From: Methyloligella halotolerans
Lineage (GTDB): Bacteria > Pseudomonadota > Alphaproteobacteria > Rhizobiales > Methyloligellaceae
DNA length: 64,000 nucleotides
Direction: 5' to 3'
NCBI RefSeq assembly: GCF_001708935.1
Contig: NZ_MASI01000003.1
Location: forward strand, 99,501 to 163,500
Shown: positions 29,116-37,735 of the stretch, piece by piece
Layout of the letters: each line of letters starts with the position of its first letter
How positions within the stretch are numbered: the stretch's first letter is position 1
The notes under the pieces: model-generated
What the model saw: the letters and a program-made list of their open reading frames with translations, nothing else
Database searches by the model: none
Told to the model about the DNA's origin: nothing
Position numbers and translations under genes: made by a program

Positions 29116-30426
29116 ATGGATATGTTTGGGGGACTGAAAAAGACATCCAGCCGCATCACCATCGCAACCGCACTCGGTGTGACTCTTGGCGTTTACGCCA
29201 TGAGCGCAACCCCGGCGAGAGCCGCGGATTTCGGGGGCGACTGCTGTGCTGATCTGGAAGAGCGGGTGGCCGAGCTTGAGGCGACGACGGTTCGCAAGGG
29301 CAACAAGAAGGTTTCCGTCACGATCTCTGGCTGGGTCGTCAAGTCGTTCAACGTTTGGGACGACGGCTTCGACTCCAACTCGGTCGTTGGCGATAAGGAC
29401 TACGACCTGGGTAGCCGTTTCGCGATCACCGGCGAGGCGCAGATCTCTCCCGGCTGGTCGGCTGGTTACAACATGACCGTTCTGGCGCCGGCCGATGTCT
29501 TCGGCTTCGCTTCGAACCAGGTCAATGACGATGTCTTCGGCGACATCAGCACCCTGTACTCCTACATGTATATCAAGAGCGATAAGTGGGGTACTTTGAA
29601 CTGGGGTACGCTGAGCCCGGCTTCTGACAACGCAGCGGTTCTGGCCGACGCCTCCGGCACGGTCATCGAGTCGAATGCGGTGTTCTTCGAAGGCCCTGGC
29701 TTCTTCCTGCGTACGCCGGGCGGCGGCACCAGCGCTCTGACCTGGGGTAGCTTCCTTGGCTGCTACGGCATCGGTGGCGCGGGTATCGGCGTCGACTGTA
29801 ACGGTGTCGCTTACGAAGCCGTTCGCTACGACTCGCCGACGATCGCCGGCTTCCGCCTCGAGGCTTCTTGGGGTGCCGACGACAAGGGTGACGTCGCTGT
29901 CTTCTACAACGGTGACTGGGGCAACTTCAAAACGACCGCTGCTTATGCCTACACGCACACCAGCGGCAGCGGCACCGGCCTCCCGTTCCCGACGGCTGAC
30001 TCCGACCTGCACCAGGTTGGCGCAACGGTCATGCACGAGCCTTCTGGCCTCGGTCTGTACGGCATGTACCAGTACGAGACGCTGGACCTTGTGGCAGCGC
30101 CTGACACCAACGTCTGGTACCTGAAGCCCTTCCTGAAGAAGACCTTCATGCCGATGGGCGCGACCACCTTCTACGGTGAGTACGGCAACTACGAAGACCA
30201 GTTCTTCAATGCCAACCTCGCCCTGGGTGCCAACGTCTTCGACAGCTCGGAAGTCGAGCGCTACGGCCTCGGTGTGGTCCAGGAGATCGACGCTGCTGCG
30301 ATGCACGTCTTCGGTCGCTGGCAGCATCAGGAGCTGGATGCGGACTTCAGCGCTGCAGCCGGCGGTGGTTCCTTCTCCACCGAAGACTGGGACCTGTTCC
30401 AGGTTGGTGGCGTGATCTTCTTCTAG
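29116..30426 (+). CDS. Porin_2-family outer-membrane porin
   Basis: The 436-residue porin starts at the ATG at 29116, preceded by GGAAGGTGG. A signal peptide ends ARAA. DCCADLEERVAELEATTVRKGN is the short coiled-coil and basic segment at the start of rhizobial Omp2/RopA porins, and the protein ends in VIFF with a terminal Phe. It uses preferred codons (GGC/GGT, GCT, CTG, CGT) more than its neighbours, as expected for an abundant envelope protein. A strong terminator follows. It should form a general diffusion pore, probably a trimer. Confidence 0.85.
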   Translation: MDMFGGLKKTSSRITIATALGVTLGVYAMSATPARAADFGGDCCADLEERVAELEATTVRKGNKKVSVTISGWVVKSFNVWDDGFDSNSVVGDKDYDLGSRFAITGEAQISPGWSAGYNMTVLAPADVFGFASNQVNDDVFGDISTLYSYMYIKSDKWGTLNWGTLSPASDNAAVLADASGTVIESNAVFFEGPGFFLRTPGGGTSALTWGSFLGCYGIGGAGIGVDCNGVAYEAVRYDSPTIAGFRLEASWGADDKGDVAVFYNGDWGNFKTTAAYAYTHTSGSGTGLPFPTADSDLHQVGATVMHEPSGLGLYGMYQYETLDLVAAPDTNVWYLKPFLKKTFMPMGATTFYGEYGNYEDQFFNANLALGANVFDSSEVERYGLGVVQEIDAAAMHVFGRWQHQELDADFSAAAGGGSFSTEDWDLFQVGGVIFF

Positions 30427-30450
30427 ATCGAACCACAGACGACGAAATCG

Positions 30451-30481
30451 GAAGCCGCCCTTCGGGGCGGCTTCTTTTTTG
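30451..30481 (+). terminator. Rho-independent terminator after the porin gene
   Basis: Stem GAAGCCGCC pairs with GGGCGGCTTC over a short loop and is followed by TTTTTT. It is only 24 bases from the porin stop. Confidence 0.9.
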
Positions 30482-30765
30482 TCTGGACGCGGCCGCGAGC
30501 TCGAATTCGTCTGCCTAGACCGCGTCCCTTCGGATTTGATTGGGGCCCGAGCCCGGGATCCGGATCACAGGAAAATCCGGACGTGCACGAGGCGTGCGTT
30601 TGCCCGACGCCGGTCTCCATGATCCCGACCTTTCAAGAACATTAACAGCGTGCCGCCCGGGAGCCCCGGGCTTGTGTCGCTTCCGCCCGACCGTTATCTC
30701 TGGGGTGGGTAGGAAACAAAGACGCGCCGCGGCGCGTCCGCCGACGGCACGGAACACGCACATCC
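30482..30765. other. intergenic region with restriction-site cluster and perfect palindrome
   Basis: Between the porin terminator and the ABC gene. It contains GCGGCCGC, GAGCTC and GAATTC side by side near 30490-30510, then GGGCCC, CCCGGG and GGATCC near 30540-30560. A perfect 18-base palindrome lies at 30721-30738, 27 bases before the ABC ATPase start. The site cluster could be chance or a cloning or assembly trace; see findings. Confidence 0.4.
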
Positions 30766-31542
30766 ATGCAAAAGGAATCGAAGGCGAACGTGTCTGGTGC
30801 GCCGGTCCTCAGCGTCAAGGACGTCTCCTATTACTATGGAGACAAGCAGGCGCTGGACGATGTCAGCTTCGAGGTGCTTCCCGGACGGGTCACCGCTCTG
30901 CTCGGACCCAATGGCGCCGGCAAGACCACACTTTTCTCGCTCATCACGCGACTGTTCGATGCGCCCATCGGCCGGATCGAAATTTGCGGCCTGTCACCGG
31001 CGGAAGTCGGCAGCCGGGCTCTGGCCCCGCTGGGTGTCGTCTTTCAGCAGCCGACCTTGGATCTCGACCTTACGGTCAAGCAGAACCTCCGCTATTTCGC
31101 TTCGCTCCGCGGTATTCCCCGCAAGGAGGCCGACGAACGCATGGGGCGGGCGCTGGACGCTCTGGACACGCGAGAGCGCATCGGCGAACGCGTGCGGGCG
31201 CTGAATGGCGGACACCGGCGCCGTGTCGAGATTGCGCGCGGCATCCTGCATAGCCCGGATCTTCTGCTTCTCGACGAGCCGACAATCGGCCTCGACAATC
31301 CGACCCGCATGGCCATCGTCGAGCATATTCACAGGCTCGCGGAGGATGACAATATCGGCGTGCTCTGGGCGACCCATCTGTTCGACGAGATCGAACCCGA
31401 CGACGACCTGATCGTGCTGGACAAGGGTCGTATCGTGGCCCGGGGCCGGGCCAAGGATGTCGTGAAAGAAACTGGCGCTGAGGATCTTGGGGCGGCCTTC
31501 AAGCTGCTGACCAGCGATCCGCACGAGGGTGTTGCCGCATGA
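30766..31542 (+). CDS. ABC-2 transporter ATPase, PQQ-alcohol-dehydrogenase type (PedB/LutE-like)
   Basis: The 258-residue ATPase has Walker A GPNGAGKTT, Q-loop VVFQQPTLDLD and Walker B LLLLDEPT. Its signature is LNGGHRRRVEIARG in place of LSGGQ. From memory, this variant marks the ATPase family of transporters linked to PQQ-dependent alcohol dehydrogenases (Ped of Pseudomonas, Lut of methylotrophs). The permease start overlaps its stop by four bases. In those systems the transporter has been tied to growth with lanthanides or alcohols. No alcohol dehydrogenase is in this window, so the role is inference. Confidence 0.7.
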   Translation: MQKESKANVSGAPVLSVKDVSYYYGDKQALDDVSFEVLPGRVTALLGPNGAGKTTLFSLITRLFDAPIGRIEICGLSPAEVGSRALAPLGVVFQQPTLDLDLTVKQNLRYFASLRGIPRKEADERMGRALDALDTRERIGERVRALNGGHRRRVEIARGILHSPDLLLLDEPTIGLDNPTRMAIVEHIHRLAEDDNIGVLWATHLFDEIEPDDDLIVLDKGRIVARGRAKDVVKETGAEDLGAAFKLLTSDPHEGVAA

Positions 31543-32399
31543 ATGTCGCCCATCTGATCCGCGCCTTCAATGGCATCGTCGGACGCGAGATGCTGCGGTT
31601 CCTGCAGCAGCGGGAACGCTTCTTCGCCGCCATGGTGCGGCCCCTGATCTGGCTGATCGTGTTCGCCGCCGGCTTCCGCGCGGCACTGGGCGTGAATATC
31701 CAGCCGCCCTATGAGACCTACATCACCTATCAGGTCTATATCACGCCCGGCCTGCTGGCGATGATCCAGCTCTTCAACGGCATGCAGAGTTCGCTTTCCA
31801 TGGTCTACGACCGGGAGATGGGCTCCATGCGCGTGCTGCTGACGACGCCGCTGCCGCGGTCCTATCTCCTGTTCTGCCGTCTGTTCGGCAGTGTGCTGGT
31901 GTCGCTGGTGCAGGTCTACGCATTCCTGCTGGTGGCCTATCTGTTCGGTATCGATCTGCCGTCCACGGCGGTCCAATTCTCCGAGCAGGGCGACGTGTAC
32001 ATGCTGCCGTCGCTGACGGCGTTGATTTCGGTGCTGCCGGCCCTGGTGCTTACGGGGATGATGTTCGGCGCCATGGGCATGCTGATCTCGTCGACCATCA
32101 AACAGCTGGAAAACTTCGCGGGCGTCATGAACTTCGTGATCTTCCCGATGTTCTTCGCCTCGTCGGCCCTCTACCCGCTGTGGAAGATGCGGGAGGGCAG
32201 CGTGGTGCTCTACTATGTCTGCCTGTGGAACCCGTTCACCTATGCGGTGGAGCTGATCCGCTTCGCTTTCTACGAGCAGGTCAACTGGGAGGCGCTGGCC
32301 GTCGTCGGCGGCTGCACGATCGTGTTCCTGGGGCTCTCCGCCTGGGCCTACGATCCGTCCCGCGGCATCCAGCAGCGAAAGGTCGGCGCAGCGGCCTAG
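31539..32399 (+). CDS. ABC-2 type permease (PedC/LutF-like)
   Basis: The 286-residue membrane protein has six hydrophobic segments in the ABC-2 fold and the motif FNGMQSSLSMVYDREMGSMRVLLTTPLPR. It is co-translated with the ATPase upstream. It may export or import; ABC-2 proteins of the NodJ/Ped type usually move substrates outward or load carriers. The convergent NitT/TauT-type transporter operon ends 58 bases away. Confidence 0.75.
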   Translation: MNVAHLIRAFNGIVGREMLRFLQQRERFFAAMVRPLIWLIVFAAGFRAALGVNIQPPYETYITYQVYITPGLLAMIQLFNGMQSSLSMVYDREMGSMRVLLTTPLPRSYLLFCRLFGSVLVSLVQVYAFLLVAYLFGIDLPSTAVQFSEQGDVYMLPSLTALISVLPALVLTGMMFGAMGMLISSTIKQLENFAGVMNFVIFPMFFASSALYPLWKMREGSVVLYYVCLWNPFTYAVELIRFAFYEQVNWEALAVVGGCTIVFLGLSAWAYDPSRGIQQRKVGAAA

Positions 32400-32457
32400 G
32401 GGGGCGTCACCCTCCTTCGAATTGGCGGCGCCCATCGGCCGGTAGAGTCGCGGGCGT

Positions 32458-33207
32458 TCAGGCCGCGAAATTTTCGGGATAGCGCTTCAGCAGGTCGGAA
32501 TAGATCTCTTCGATCATTGCCGGGGTCCGCTCGTTCTGGGGAACGTCGACCGGGACGGTCTCCAGCACGTGGGTTGGGCGGGGCGATAGAAGCACCAACT
32601 CGTCTGCGAGCATGACCGCCTCGCGGGGGTTATGGGTCACGAGCACCGCCGTCGTCGGCCGCGCCTCCCAGACCTCCAGCAGAAGTCTGCGCAGGCGGTC
32701 GGCCGTCGGCTCATCCAGGGAGACGAAAGGCTCGTCGAGAAGGAGCAGGTTCGGTCGCGTGGCGAAGGCCCGGGCGAGAGCCGCGCGCCGCGCCAAACCC
32801 AGGGACAGCTCGCCGGGATAGACATCCAGCTTGTCGGCGATGTTGAGCGCATCCGCCAAAATCAGAAGGTCTTCTTCGGTGAATGCCTCATCCGCGACCA
32901 GCTCGATATTCCGGCGCACCTTCCGCCAAGGCAGCAGTCGCGGCTCCTGGAACATGAAGCCGATCCGGGTCTCTTCCGGCATTTCGATGCTGCCGTCGAA
33001 ATTATGGTCGAGCCCCGCCAGGATGCGCAGGAACGTGGTCTTGCCGCAGCCGGACGGGCCCATGAGCACGGTCATGCTCTCGGGCTTTATCTGAAGCCGG
33101 AAGTCGCGAATGACCGGGACCGGCACGCCGTTGGCGCCGGTATAGGTCTTCTCCGCGATATCGATCTCAAACCGGCCGGTTTCGCCAACGGGTCGTGTAA
33201 CGTTCAA
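32458..33207 (-). CDS. NitT/TauT-type ABC transporter ATPase with altered signature
   Basis: The 249-residue protein has Walker A GPSGCGKTT and Walker B LLLLDEPFVS. The ABC signature is ELSLGLARRAALARAF, not LSGGM as in SsuB/TauB relatives, so the catalytic Gly-Gly of the signature is partly lost. The C-terminus is shorter than in most. It is the last gene of the operon from the histidine kinase; its start overlaps the permease gene end by about 40 bases. The substrate is unknown. Confidence 0.75.
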   Translation of the reverse strand: MNVTRPVGETGRFEIDIAEKTYTGANGVPVPVIRDFRLQIKPESMTVLMGPSGCGKTTFLRILAGLDHNFDGSIEMPEETRIGFMFQEPRLLPWRKVRRNIELVADEAFTEEDLLILADALNIADKLDVYPGELSLGLARRAALARAFATRPNLLLLDEPFVSLDEPTADRLRRLLLEVWEARPTTAVLVTHNPREAVMLADELVLLSPRPTHVLETVPVDVPQNERTPAMIEEIYSDLLKRYPENFAA

Positions 33208-33964
33208 AGGGCTGCACCAAGAAAAATTCGATTGCGAGCATCACCGCCACGAAGGCGATCGTGTAGCCGAGAATGGCGGTGACATTGAAGAGCTGAAAGT
33301 TGAGGTGGAGCTGGAACCCGACGCCATTGGACCGGCCCAACAGCTCCACCACCAGGACGATCTTCCAGATCAGCGACAGCCCGGTGCGCGAGGCCGCGGC
33401 GATATAGGGCTGAAGCTGAGGCAGAATGACATGCTTGAGGCGCTCCATCGCCGGCATGCGGTAGGCGCGGGCCATTTCGTCCAGGCCGGGATCGAGAGAG
33501 CGGGCACCTTCGCGCAAGGTGACGATCACGTTGGGGATCTTGTTGAGCGCTACCGCCCCGATCGCGGCCGCCTCGGTCAGTCCGAACCAGACATAGGCCA
33601 GGATGATGATCACCAGGGCCGGCAGGTTCAACAGCACGATCAGCCATGAGTCGAGCCAGCGGTTCAGCACGACCGACTCGCCCATGGCGATGCCGATCAC
33701 TGAGCCGATCGCCATCGCGATGACGAAGGCGGCAGCGACGCGCCACAATGTGATGCCGAGCTCGCTCAGGAGCGGTCCGTTGACGGCCTCGTCGATGGTG
33801 AACTCCACCACTTCCACCGGACCCGGCAGCAGCTTGCTATCGGCGATATAGGCGGCGAGGAACCAGACCGCCACGAAGCCCGCGAATGAGATCAGCGTGA
33901 CCACTGGGCCGGACGAGGCCCAGGGGCGTGCATCGCGCCGGATCTTTGACTGAGTGATGGTCAT
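33167..33964 (-). CDS. NitT/TauT-type ABC transporter permease
   Basis: The 265-residue permease has five or six hydrophobic segments and the binding-protein-dependent transport motif EGARSLDPGLDEMARAYRMP (the EAA loop region), as in SsuC/TauC. It lies ten bases downstream of the substrate-binding gene and overlaps the ATPase gene. Family members import nitrate, sulfonates, taurine or related anions. Confidence 0.8.
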   Translation of the reverse strand: MTITQSKIRRDARPWASSGPVVTLISFAGFVAVWFLAAYIADSKLLPGPVEVVEFTIDEAVNGPLLSELGITLWRVAAAFVIAMAIGSVIGIAMGESVVLNRWLDSWLIVLLNLPALVIIILAYVWFGLTEAAAIGAVALNKIPNVIVTLREGARSLDPGLDEMARAYRMPAMERLKHVILPQLQPYIAAASRTGLSLIWKIVLVVELLGRSNGVGFQLHLNFQLFNVTAILGYTIAFVAVMLAIEFFLVQPFERYTTRWRNRPV

Positions 33965-33974
33965 GGGGCGAGCG

Positions 33975-34955
33975 TCACGAGCCTTTGCCGATCCAGAAGG
34001 TGCCCGGAGCGAGCTGCTCGCTCGGTCCGACCAGGCGTTCTCCGCCCAGCTCCCGTAGGAAGCGATAGAGCACCTTGGCGTCGGCCTCGTTCTGAGCCGT
34101 GGTCCGCTCGGGAATGCCTTCGCGGTAGCGGCGGCGAAGAGCCTCGAAGGTCGCCTGGTCCTCTGCCTTCATCATGGGCCGCAGACGCTCCCAGGCTTCG
34201 TCGGAGGTGGCGAGCAGCTCGTTCGCTTCGGCCGCGGCCTCCAGAAAGCCCTTGATGGCTTTGGGATTATCTTCGGCCCAATCCTCGCTGAAGACGAAGC
34301 CGACCATGGAGACCTCGCCCTTGGCACCGAGCTCCTCGACCACGTCTTCGAGGCCGATGAGATCCTTGAAGCCCTTCGCCTCGAGGCGCGCCGCATAGGG
34401 CCAGTAGTTCAGCACGGCGTCGAGCTCACCCTGGATGGCCTTCTCGGAGAGGAGCGGCGGCGCACCGAAGACCTGGCGGGTCTCGGTCCTGAGATCGATA
34501 TTCGCCGTCCGCTTGGCATAGGCCACGATCAGCAGCCAGCTCTTGTCCAGAGGGCCACCAGCGATGCCGAGGGTCTTGCCCTTCAGATCGCCGAGAGTCT
34601 GGATCGGAGAATCCGGCGGAACCATGATGGCGCCCAGGGCCGTGGTGAAGGGGGAGAAGGTGAAGTCCGAGCCGCCGGCACGTTCGCGGGAGACCCAGAG
34701 CCAGTCCGTCGCGATGATGTCGACGGAGCCGCCCTGGAGGCCCACGGCGGTCGCCTGGTTGCTCGCAAGGGGCAGCATGTCGAGCTTCACGCCGGCCTTC
34801 TCGTCCAGCTTGTAATGCTGGATCGTGTCGAGCAGCCAGCTCACCGTGCCGAACTTCAGCACGCCGACGGAGACCTCGTCGTCTTGCGCGGATGCGGATC
34901 CGGCGAACGGAAGCACCGCTACGAGAAACAGAAAAGCGACAATGAGATTACGCAA
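33975..34955 (-). CDS. periplasmic substrate-binding protein (NMT1/SsuA-like)
   Basis: This 326-residue protein has a signal peptide (SASAQ) and a two-lobe binding fold of the NMT1/SsuA type: VGVLKFGTVSWLLDTI, LPLASNQATAVGLQGGSVDIIATDW and PIQTLGDLKGKTLGIAGGP. Its start lies three bases after the stop of the response-regulator gene, so the transporter is probably in one operon with the two-component system. The ligand cannot be told; the family covers nitrate, sulfonates, thiamine precursors and similar small molecules. Confidence 0.8.
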   Translation of the reverse strand: MRNLIVAFLFLVAVLPFAGSASAQDDEVSVGVLKFGTVSWLLDTIQHYKLDEKAGVKLDMLPLASNQATAVGLQGGSVDIIATDWLWVSRERAGGSDFTFSPFTTALGAIMVPPDSPIQTLGDLKGKTLGIAGGPLDKSWLLIVAYAKRTANIDLRTETRQVFGAPPLLSEKAIQGELDAVLNYWPYAARLEAKGFKDLIGLEDVVEELGAKGEVSMVGFVFSEDWAEDNPKAIKGFLEAAAEANELLATSDEAWERLRPMMKAEDQATFEALRRRYREGIPERTTAQNEADAKVLYRFLRELGGERLVGPSEQLAPGTFWIGKGS

Positions 34956-34958
34956 CGG

Positions 34959-35687
34959 TCACTCCTTCGGTGCGGTTGAGGGGGAGGCATCGGCGGGTTC
35001 GGACTTCTCGTTCACGGCTTTCAGGCGATAGCCGTGGCCGCGAACCGTCTCCAGGAGGGGTTCCTTGCCCTCCGTGTCGATCTTCCTGCGAAGCCGCGCG
35101 ATATAGACATCGACGACATTGGTCAGCGGGTCTTCCGAATAGCCCCAGACCTGGTTGAGGATGCGGGTGCGGGAAAAGACGCGGCCCGGCGCACCCATGA
35201 GCAGCTCAAGGATCGCGAGCTCCTTGGCAGTGAGTTTGATGGTCTCGCCCGCGCGGGTCACCTCCAGGGCATCCCTGTCCAAAACGAGATCGGCGACCTG
35301 AAGCTTGTTGGAGCTCGGCGCGAAATTGTGGGAGCGCCGGACCAGCGCTTCCATGCGCGCCAGCAGTTCGTCGAAATCGAACGGCTTCGGCAGGTAGTCG
35401 TCGGCGCCGATCTTCAGTCCCTTGATCTTGTCTTCAAGGGTGTCCATTGCGGTGAGCATCAGGATGGGGGTGTGATCCCCCTCGGCGCGAAGGCGCTGGC
35501 AGACGTCATAGCCGTGCATGTCCGGCAGCATGAGATCGAGGACGATCACGTCGAACTCGCCGCCCTTGGCGACCTCGATGGCCTCGCCGCCGGAGGGCGC
35601 TACGGTTACGCCGTGATTTTCCGCGCGAAGACCGCGGTCGATGAAATCGGCGACGCGGGGCTCGTCTTCCACCAGCAATACGTTCAC
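34959..35687 (-). CDS. OmpR-family response regulator
   Basis: The 242-residue regulator has a receiver domain (LVEDEPRV, VIVLDLMLPDM with the phospho-Asp, KPFD) and a winged-helix output domain (LTAKELAILELLM, VVDVYIARLRRKID, TVRGHGYRL). The start overlaps the kinase gene's stop by four bases (ATGA), and the transporter substrate-binding gene follows after three bases. It probably controls its own operon. Confidence 0.9.
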   Translation of the reverse strand: MNVLLVEDEPRVADFIDRGLRAENHGVTVAPSGGEAIEVAKGGEFDVIVLDLMLPDMHGYDVCQRLRAEGDHTPILMLTAMDTLEDKIKGLKIGADDYLPKPFDFDELLARMEALVRRSHNFAPSSNKLQVADLVLDRDALEVTRAGETIKLTAKELAILELLMGAPGRVFSRTRILNQVWGYSEDPLTNVVDVYIARLRRKIDTEGKEPLLETVRGHGYRLKAVNEKSEPADASPSTAPKE

Positions 35688-37343
35688 GTCTGGGCCTCCG
35701 CCTTGCCAGCCTTCGCTTTGGCGGCGGCGACCGTCCCGGCTGCGCCGTGCATTGGCGCCGTGCCTGTCTGTTCGGCCGGCAGGGTGACGACAACGGTGGT
35801 GCCTTTGCCCAGGCGACTCTGCATCCTGATCTCTCCCTTGTGGGCTTCGACGATGGCCTTCGCCAGCGGCAGGCCGAGGCCCATCCCTTCTTCGTTATGA
35901 TCCATCGCGTTGCCGCCTCTGCGGAAGCGCTCGAAGATGCTGTCGAGTTCCTCGGCAGGGATCCCGATACCATCATCGGCGAATTTCGCCGTGAGCATAT
36001 CGCGGTTGCGCGTGAGGCTCACCTTCACGGTACCTTTGGTCTTGGAGTAGCGGATCGCGTTGTCCAGCACGACTCCGAAAAGCTGGCGGAGCCGCGAGGG
36101 ATCGCCGTCGATCCGGGTCTCCTTCGCCCTGGTTTCGAAGGTCACCTCGACGCCTTTCGACTTCGCGATCACCGAGATGTCGTCGCAGACCCCGGCAAGG
36201 AGCTCGGCGAGGTCGATGTCCTGGACGTTCATCTTGGCGGCGCCGGCGCTGGCGCGCGATGAAGAGCAGGTCGTTCACCAGCACGGAGAGGTGCTTGGCC
36301 TGCTGCACGATTCGTCCGATGGAATGCTTGTACTCGGCGATCCGCTTGTTCTTGCCGCGGAGCGTGATCTCGCCTTCGCCGCGGATGATGGTCAGAGGCG
36401 TACGCAGCTCGTGACTGATATCGGCGAAGAAGCCCCGGCGGGTCTCGTCGATGTGACGCAAGGATTCGTTCGCGCGGCGCAGCTCCTCGGTTCTCTCGGC
36501 GACCGTCGATTCAAGATTGGCGTGGGCTGCTTCGAGCGCCTTCTGATGGGCCTGCAGGTCCGCCGCCATCTGATTGAAGCTCTGGCCGAGATCGGCGAAC
36601 TCGTCGCGTCCCGTGATGGCGATGCGGTGGGAGAGGTCGCCCTCGGCCAGAGAGCGTGTGCCGCGCAGCAGCTCGGCGAGAGGCGCGCGCAGGCGATGAA
36701 GCAGAAGGATCACCAAGCCGAGGGTCGCGAGGATGGCGATGGCGGCGTGGATCTGGCTGATGCGCTCCAGGCGGGCGAGGAGCTTCGCGGCATCGGCGTC
36801 GATGCGGGCGACCTCGGCGGTTTCGTCCGCGACCGCGGCCTCGACCAACTCGTTGAGCTTGCTGTCGATGCCGCCCTTCAGAAGCTCGATCAGGCGCTGC
36901 CATGCGATGTCGGGCCGGCCGCGGCTGCGGAGCTGCTCGACCTCCGCGAGCTGATCGAGAGTGTGCTGGAACTCCCGCTTGATGGCGTTGAGACGGACCA
37001 GCTCCTCATTCTCGGCCGCGGATTCGTCGGGGCCAACGACCTCCATCTCCTTACGGCTCAAGCCTTCCAGGGTGGAGAGATCGGATTCGATCACCTTTTC
37101 CAGATAGGCGGCGCCGAAGGGACGCTCCGAGGTGCCGGTCAACAACGTGTCGGTCCAGGCCTTGAAGAGCTGACGGCTGTGGCGGGACAGCTGGAGCTGC
37201 GCTTCCAGCTCCTGATGGGCGATGCGGGAGCGCGTGAGATAGTCGTGCGACTTGGCAACTCCCCAATAGGCGAGGCCCGCCGCCGAAAGCGATAGCATCA
37301 GCAACACTCCGGCCGTCAGCAGCAGCTTGGTCTGATAACGCAT
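35684..37343 (-). CDS. sensor histidine kinase (frameshifted as sequenced)
   Basis: The first frame has an N-terminal membrane helix (near residues 7-28), a mainly helical periplasmic domain, a second helix near 198-220, a HAMP linker, and the phospho-acceptor block FFADISHELRTPLTIIRGEGEI. It loses sense after LLFIAR near 36250. The second frame then gives NVQDIDLAELL, VLDNAIRYS (N box), FADDGIGIP and GMGLGLPLAKAIVEAH (ATP-binding). Restoring two bases in the GCGCGC tract at 36249-36256 joins the frames. The product senses a periplasmic signal and acts on the OmpR-type regulator. Confidence 0.8.
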
Positions 37344-37735
37344 TCCAAATCTCGCGCTCTGAGACCCGGCATGGGCGGCGGCTTCGATCCTCCGCCCCAG
37401 CGTCGCTGCCAGGCAGTCACTCCTGCATTTCTCAGGCTAGACAATCCTCTCACCTTCTATACCTCATTTTCCCGGCCCTCTGCCGAGGGTTGGGGGCGAA
37501 GGTAATTAGATTTTCATGTAGACTTCATCTGCCATTCATCTCGATTGAGAGAAGGCCGTCTGAGAACCAACACTTGTGGCTTTGCGGCCACCTCTGCCGA
37601 CTCTTCCCGTCGTCTGTGCCAGATGTTCCTGTTTTCGTTTTGCGGGCCACGGCGAGCCTCGCTAGGCTTGCGGCAAATCGTCGGTAAGGCGGTGCAGGGT
37701 TCCTGTGTGTGTTCGAACTGGTTGGGGGGAGCCGC
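37344..37735. other. intergenic region between histidine kinase and barrel-like gene
   Basis: About 390 bases between divergent starts. The middle is AT-richer (AATTAGATTTTCATG near 37504-37518), suitable for promoters. I see no clear dyad or RNA gene. Confidence 0.35.
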
